Shown: positions 60,224-64,000 of the stretch, piece by piece
Numbering within the stretch: position 1 is the first letter of the stretch
Layout: every line of letters starts with the position of its first letter
Assembly (NCBI GenBank): GCA_014529385.2
Contig: CM043969.1
Span: 30,522,946 to 30,586,945 of the forward strand
Source: Adiantum capillus-veneris
Taxonomy: Eukaryota > Streptophyta > Polypodiopsida > Polypodiales > Pteridaceae
Direction of reading: 5' to 3'
DNA: 64,000 nt
Notes under the pieces: model-generated
The model's input: the letters and a program-made list of their open reading frames with translations, nothing else
Databases searched by the model: none
Told to the model about the DNA's origin: nothing
Translations under genes and position numbers: made by a program

Positions 60224-62815
60224 TGGGGCGGTCCGGGGCGGGCAACAAGAAGAGCGGCCTCTAAACACCCTTCGAGGATCCCGTGCTGCTCAATTGGGGT
60301 TGGGGCAAGCACAATTAGAGACAACAACAACCCACATCCAGAAACCAAACAAGAAAAGGGGCACCACCTAGTTGTAGATGCGAACTAGGACGCACGTGAT
60401 ATCTCCTTGTACTCAAACGCACAAAGAGAGGGGAATGCAAGATAGCCACACACACCAGACACAAACATTCACCATGCCAGAGAGAGGTAAAGAGCACAAA
60501 TCAACTTGAGCAACTCAGTCTTAGCTTTAAAGACTAGATGCACACAAAGCTTGATGAGAAATAGAGAGACAACACAAAACTTGACCTTGTTGCCAATACA
60601 CAAATTGTCTTAGGGTCACGGGAGCCCTCTCACCGAGCACCCTCTTACAATTGACCTTTTAGGCAAACAATTCAACAAGCCCTCAAACCACCAAGCATGA
60701 AATGGCACAACAAACTTCAAGGACAATATACTTTCAACCACCTATGAGCCAACTTATCAAGTCAATTTGGAGAGAAGAGTCGTAATTGCAGCATACAATT
60801 GCACCCACAACTATAAATCTTATTTATGCACAAGAGTAGGCTACAAGTGTGGTGAAGAGTATGGCATACACTCCACTCCTCTAGATGGCATAACTAACTT
60901 CAAGCTTCTCCATGCACCTATGTGTAATGATGGAATAGAGCACTCACGATGCACACACTCTACACAACTAGGCTTGAAGAGTGGTGTGTTATGTGTTGAG
61001 AATGGTGTGGTGTAGTGTGATCATGTGATGTTTTACAAGGGAGAGAAGGGCTCTATTTATAGGTTTTAGAAGCCCCGATTTGGATTAGGCCTAATCAAGT
61101 TTATATGAAGGAATAAAAGATTATGCATATTTTTATTTTATTTTTAATGAGGGTGGGTCTCTCTTGTCCTTTGAGTCACATGGATGTGGGCTCAAGGAAA
61201 GAGAATTATTGAGGATGATAGGAGAGAGGATTGAGTGAATAATTTGGGAGTGCCTACTCTAGTAGAGGGTGCATTTTACAATAAGGTTAGTGGTTAGTAG
61301 TTAGTAATTATCACTAAAAAATATTTACAAAATCATTCACCAAATGGTGAGATATATGATGAGAAAAGTTAGAGAAGGGATGAGCTTGTAAAGAGAGGTT
61401 GAAGCTTTGGAGAAGTTGACATTCACCTGTTTACAGCACCGGAAGAAGAAGCAGTCAGCATGGCGAAGCAGCGCGTGTCGATGAAGCTATGTTATTTCAA
61501 ACCTTGGAAAATTCATGATAAAAGCCTTCATTTGCAGAGGTTATCCTTGGATTTTTTCTGATTTTTTGAAGTTCTTTACGAAGTTGAAGAGAGTATGGTA
61601 ATATGGACATATATGTAGAGAGAAAGGGGGACACATAGGGTGTAGAAATGGAGGATGAAGGCTATGGATGTGTGAGAGATGTGGCAATGGTGAAGAGGGT
61701 GAATCAGGACATGGGAGTTGCAGGTTTGGGAGTGGGAAGGAGAGGGAGGACTGTGTGTGAAAGAGAAAAATGATAAAGTGAAAGAGGGAGTGTGGCTGCA
61801 TAGCATGGGTAAACTGGGGTCCACCAATAAAATCATAGCTCACAGCTCGTAGCTCAAAAAAATATGAAAAAATTTGAGGTGAAAGTTCAGCTTACGAGCT
61901 ACAACCTTTTTTTTGTATCACCTTTTCAAATTCGGGGAGCATGTGATCTTTAAAAATTCAGCAAAACCGACTGTTTTTTTCCACTGCACAAAGTCCTTGT
62001 GAGGTCCTTCTTTGGATGATTCTTTTGAATACCTCCAAGAGTGAGCTCCCCATGGTGCATGGATGCATGCCACATACCCTTGACCTTATTTGGTAGGTCT
62101 ATAATTGAAGATATTATTGAGATCATGATATAAGTGAATAATACAACTAAGAAAATCAAATATGAGGGGTCTAAAAAAATATGTATAATATAGGTGGAAA
62201 AAATATAAAGGGGTCAAAATAAATCTCTCTCATTATAAGTCTACCATAAAAAGATGAAATTTTTTTGTGGTCTAATTTATGAGAGTAATAGAGAATAGAT
62301 ATAGGAAGGAAAAAATGGCAATAGTGAAAAAATATACACATAAATAAAACTAATTTTTTTGGATTTTTATTGGGATGGAGTTACACCAAAAATAAGAGAA
62401 GCTTGCATGAAATTGTTTTTATATGAAATAAAGAGTATGCAAAATGGTAAGAAAAAATATGGTAATGGTGAGTCAATGTACATAGCATAAATAACACACC
62501 ATAGGTAGAAATATTTAAATAAATACCAAAATAATTATGAAAAATCCTTTTATTTAGGCTCTATATACAATGAAATATTTACACACAAATGGGCCATAAT
62601 ATACTTATATATTTTTTATTTTTATTTATTTATTTTGGCTCAACTAGCCTAGTGACTAGCTAATTAAGGGTTTTTAAGAAGATATGGGAAAAGTCCCCTA
62701 ACTCACACACACCTATATATAGTGAAATGGTAGGGATAGCCACAGTGTTTGAATGATTTTGGTAGGGTGGGTTAACTCACTATGGCAATTACGGAGAGGC
62801 GAAAAACGGCTATCA
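60224..62815 (-). repeat. LTR3 (5' LTR of copy B)
   Basis: 2592 bp, TGGGGCGG to GGCTATCA, with a deletion of about 16 bp near 62183 relative to LTR1 and LTR2. TATA box 61051-61063. Confidence 0.95.
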
Positions 62816-63283
62816 GCACGTTGCGAGAAACAGCTCCGATATGGGAGTAAAATTTCACCCTAACATTGTTAGTGAGGGGTTTTTGCGAAAAACTGCCGTT
62901 CTTGGCAATGCCTTGGGCAACATGTGTGCCAAATGTGGTGCTCCTGTGCAGGATGTCATCTTTTGAAACACACTTATTGCATGATATGCCCAACAAGGGC
63001 CGAGCAAGAAGTCGTGGGTTGATTTGAGCAGGTGCGAAGCTGGGCCTTTCTCCATATGCTATCACCTATGTGTGTATCTTGCAGGCATGTGGCTCTATGC
63101 GATGTACTCTTGAAAAGAGATGGAATGCTTGGCACCATGAGACCTACTACTTACTCTTGCACCTTGAAGGCCAACGACCTTATGCAAGCGGTTGACATGG
63201 GTGAGAGAATTAACAAGACCATACGTGGTCCGACGCTCTTGGGGAAGCATGTCATGCTCTAGGCTGCTTTTAGTAGATGCAAA
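62816..63283 (+). pseudogene. Degenerate PPR array, segment 4
   Basis: Resumes PPR-like sequence after the Tat array: TLRETAP, GNALGNMCAKCGAPVQDVIF (62905-62960), LIA*YAQQGP and a CTLKANDLMQAVDMGERI phrase near 63155-63205. Stops and shifts. It ends where the next LTR begins. Confidence 0.75.
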
Positions 63284-63367
63284 TGTCAGGAAATATGACG
63301 TAGCTAAATAGATAATTGAGTAGATTACTTAAGGGAGAGAGACAGATTTACATACACGAGATTATAG

Positions 63368-63370
<3 letters not shown>

Positions 63371-63416
<46 letters not shown>
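63371..63416. repeat. (GA)n microsatellite in the LTR
   Basis: About 46 bp of AG dinucleotides, greatly expanded relative to the 15.8-kb copy. Confidence 0.95.
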
Positions 63417-63420
<4 letters not shown>

Positions 63421-63618
63421 CACGATATACGTGGTTCACCCAATGTGGGCTATGTCCACGGGAAAGCAGCCACTCAATGGCTTTAGTACTTCAAAAGAAG
63501 AATTAGTTTACAAAGGGATTATACCCTTTTGGAGCTCCCACCTTGCTTCACTCTCACCACCTCAATCCCACCTTGTTGCATCAACTTCATACTATGAAAT
63601 GTATGTAGAAATGGCCTC

Positions 63619-63626
63619 CTTTTATA
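63619..63626 (-). promoter_or_regulatory. TATA box of the inverted LTR
   Basis: Minus-strand TATAAAAG in GGCCTATAAAAGGAGGCC, as in the 15.6-kb copy. Confidence 0.55.
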
Positions 63627-64000
63627 GGCCAAAAGGGCTTCCCTCTCTTATGAGAGGCAGCCATGTGTAGCCGCCCTTGTGTGAATAAGTCCAAATCGGA
63701 CCTCCAATCCGCCCATGTGTGGCCGCCCTTGTGTAGACAAATCCGCTTTTGAGTTCGGCCACCGGCCACCGGCCATTGACTTCCGACCACCGGCCATCGG
63801 CCATTGACTACCGGCTACCGGCCAACCGACTGGTCATTTTCCAACCACTTTTCAGTGCCATCCGGCCATAATATTCTGGTGAAAAGGAATATTCCGGCGA
63901 AGGAAAAAAAAGGTCTCAGGGGGCTTCCGCCCCCGAGGCCCCTCAAGCTGCCCCTGATTTTTGGCCGTGATAATTTTGGTTTCTGGCGAGTGATTTTCCT

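Larger units (their letters stand above)
43349..62815 (-). mobile_element. Tandem array of two Tat-like Ty3/Gypsy elements sharing a central LTR
   Basis: Structure LTR1 (43349-45954), interior A (45955-51809), LTR2 (51810-54415), interior B (54416-60223), LTR3 (60224-62815). GCAC flanks both outer ends (43345-43348 and 62816-62819), so the array behaves as one insertion. Interiors are nearly identical; the outer LTRs differ more from each other. Lineage: Ty3/Gypsy without a chromodomain, with a second plant-type RNase H after the RT and a GPY/F integrase end, as known for the Tat lineage. Confidence 0.9.
63284..64000 (-). repeat. LTR, inverted copy of the 15-kb solo LTR (cut by window end)
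   Basis: On the minus strand it matches 15.19-15.93 kb along its whole visible length, ending TATTTCCTGACA at 63284. TATA box 63619-63626 (minus). It contains (GA)n 63371-63416 where the other copy has a shorter (CT) run. The U3 start lies beyond the window, so whether it is a solo LTR or the edge of a full element is unknown. Confidence 0.8.

Overview
The window looks like repeat-rich intergenic DNA from a large plant genome. I found no intact cellular gene, rRNA, tRNA or CRISPR array. The evidence for a plant is: plant-type L1 LINEs (DUF4283 plus CCHC ORF1, APE endonuclease, RT, zf-RVT), Ty3/Gypsy elements including a Tat-like one with two RNase H domains, and a long decayed pentatricopeptide-repeat (PPR) locus. 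The PPR phrasing (MYAKCGA, WNALIAGYAQ, KACGSM) made me think of a homosporous fern, but that is recollection, not a search result.

Layout. 1-2416: plus-strand Ty3/Gypsy pol remnant (gypsy-1), then its 3' LTR from 2417 to about 4.1 kb. 5024-12.3k: minus-strand LINE fragment (LINE-2) split by an LTR element at 5453-11256 (TSD TATCC). 13.25k-22.8k: long minus-strand LINE (LINE-1) carrying three nested insertions: a solo LTR (15155-15927), a 937-bp TIR element with 8-bp TSD (16628-17564) and a TRIM-like element (19043-20769). About 23.06k-42.56k: degenerate plus-strand PPR locus split by two non-autonomous LTR elements, NA-1 (26197-32423) and NA-2 (34446-41705). 43349-62815: tandem LTR-internal-LTR-internal-LTR array of a Tat-like Ty3/Gypsy element on the minus strand. 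62816-63.28k: more PPR remnant. 63284-64000: an inverted copy of the 15-kb LTR, cut by the window end.

The most informative structures are as follows. (1) In the Tat-like array the middle LTR is a mosaic: its left part matches LTR3 and its right part matches LTR1. This is the footprint expected from unequal crossing-over between the two LTRs of a single insertion. (2) A 47-bp minisatellite at the start of gag is translated in three frames; its copy number decides whether the gag ATG is in frame (yes in copy A, no in copy B). (3) NA-2 has a gag-like ORF followed by a long acidic ORF with internal repeats and a DPGG-repeat tail instead of pol. Its PPT/LTR junction is identical over 18 nt to that of gypsy-1, so gypsy-1 relatives may have mobilised it. 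(4) Several insertions can be removed on paper to rejoin the broken LINE and PPR frames exactly, giving a relative order of events.

No element here looks autonomous: every pol has stops, frameshifts or domain losses. Boundaries given to the base come from visible TG/CA ends, TSDs, PBS and PPT; those marked 'about' are estimates.
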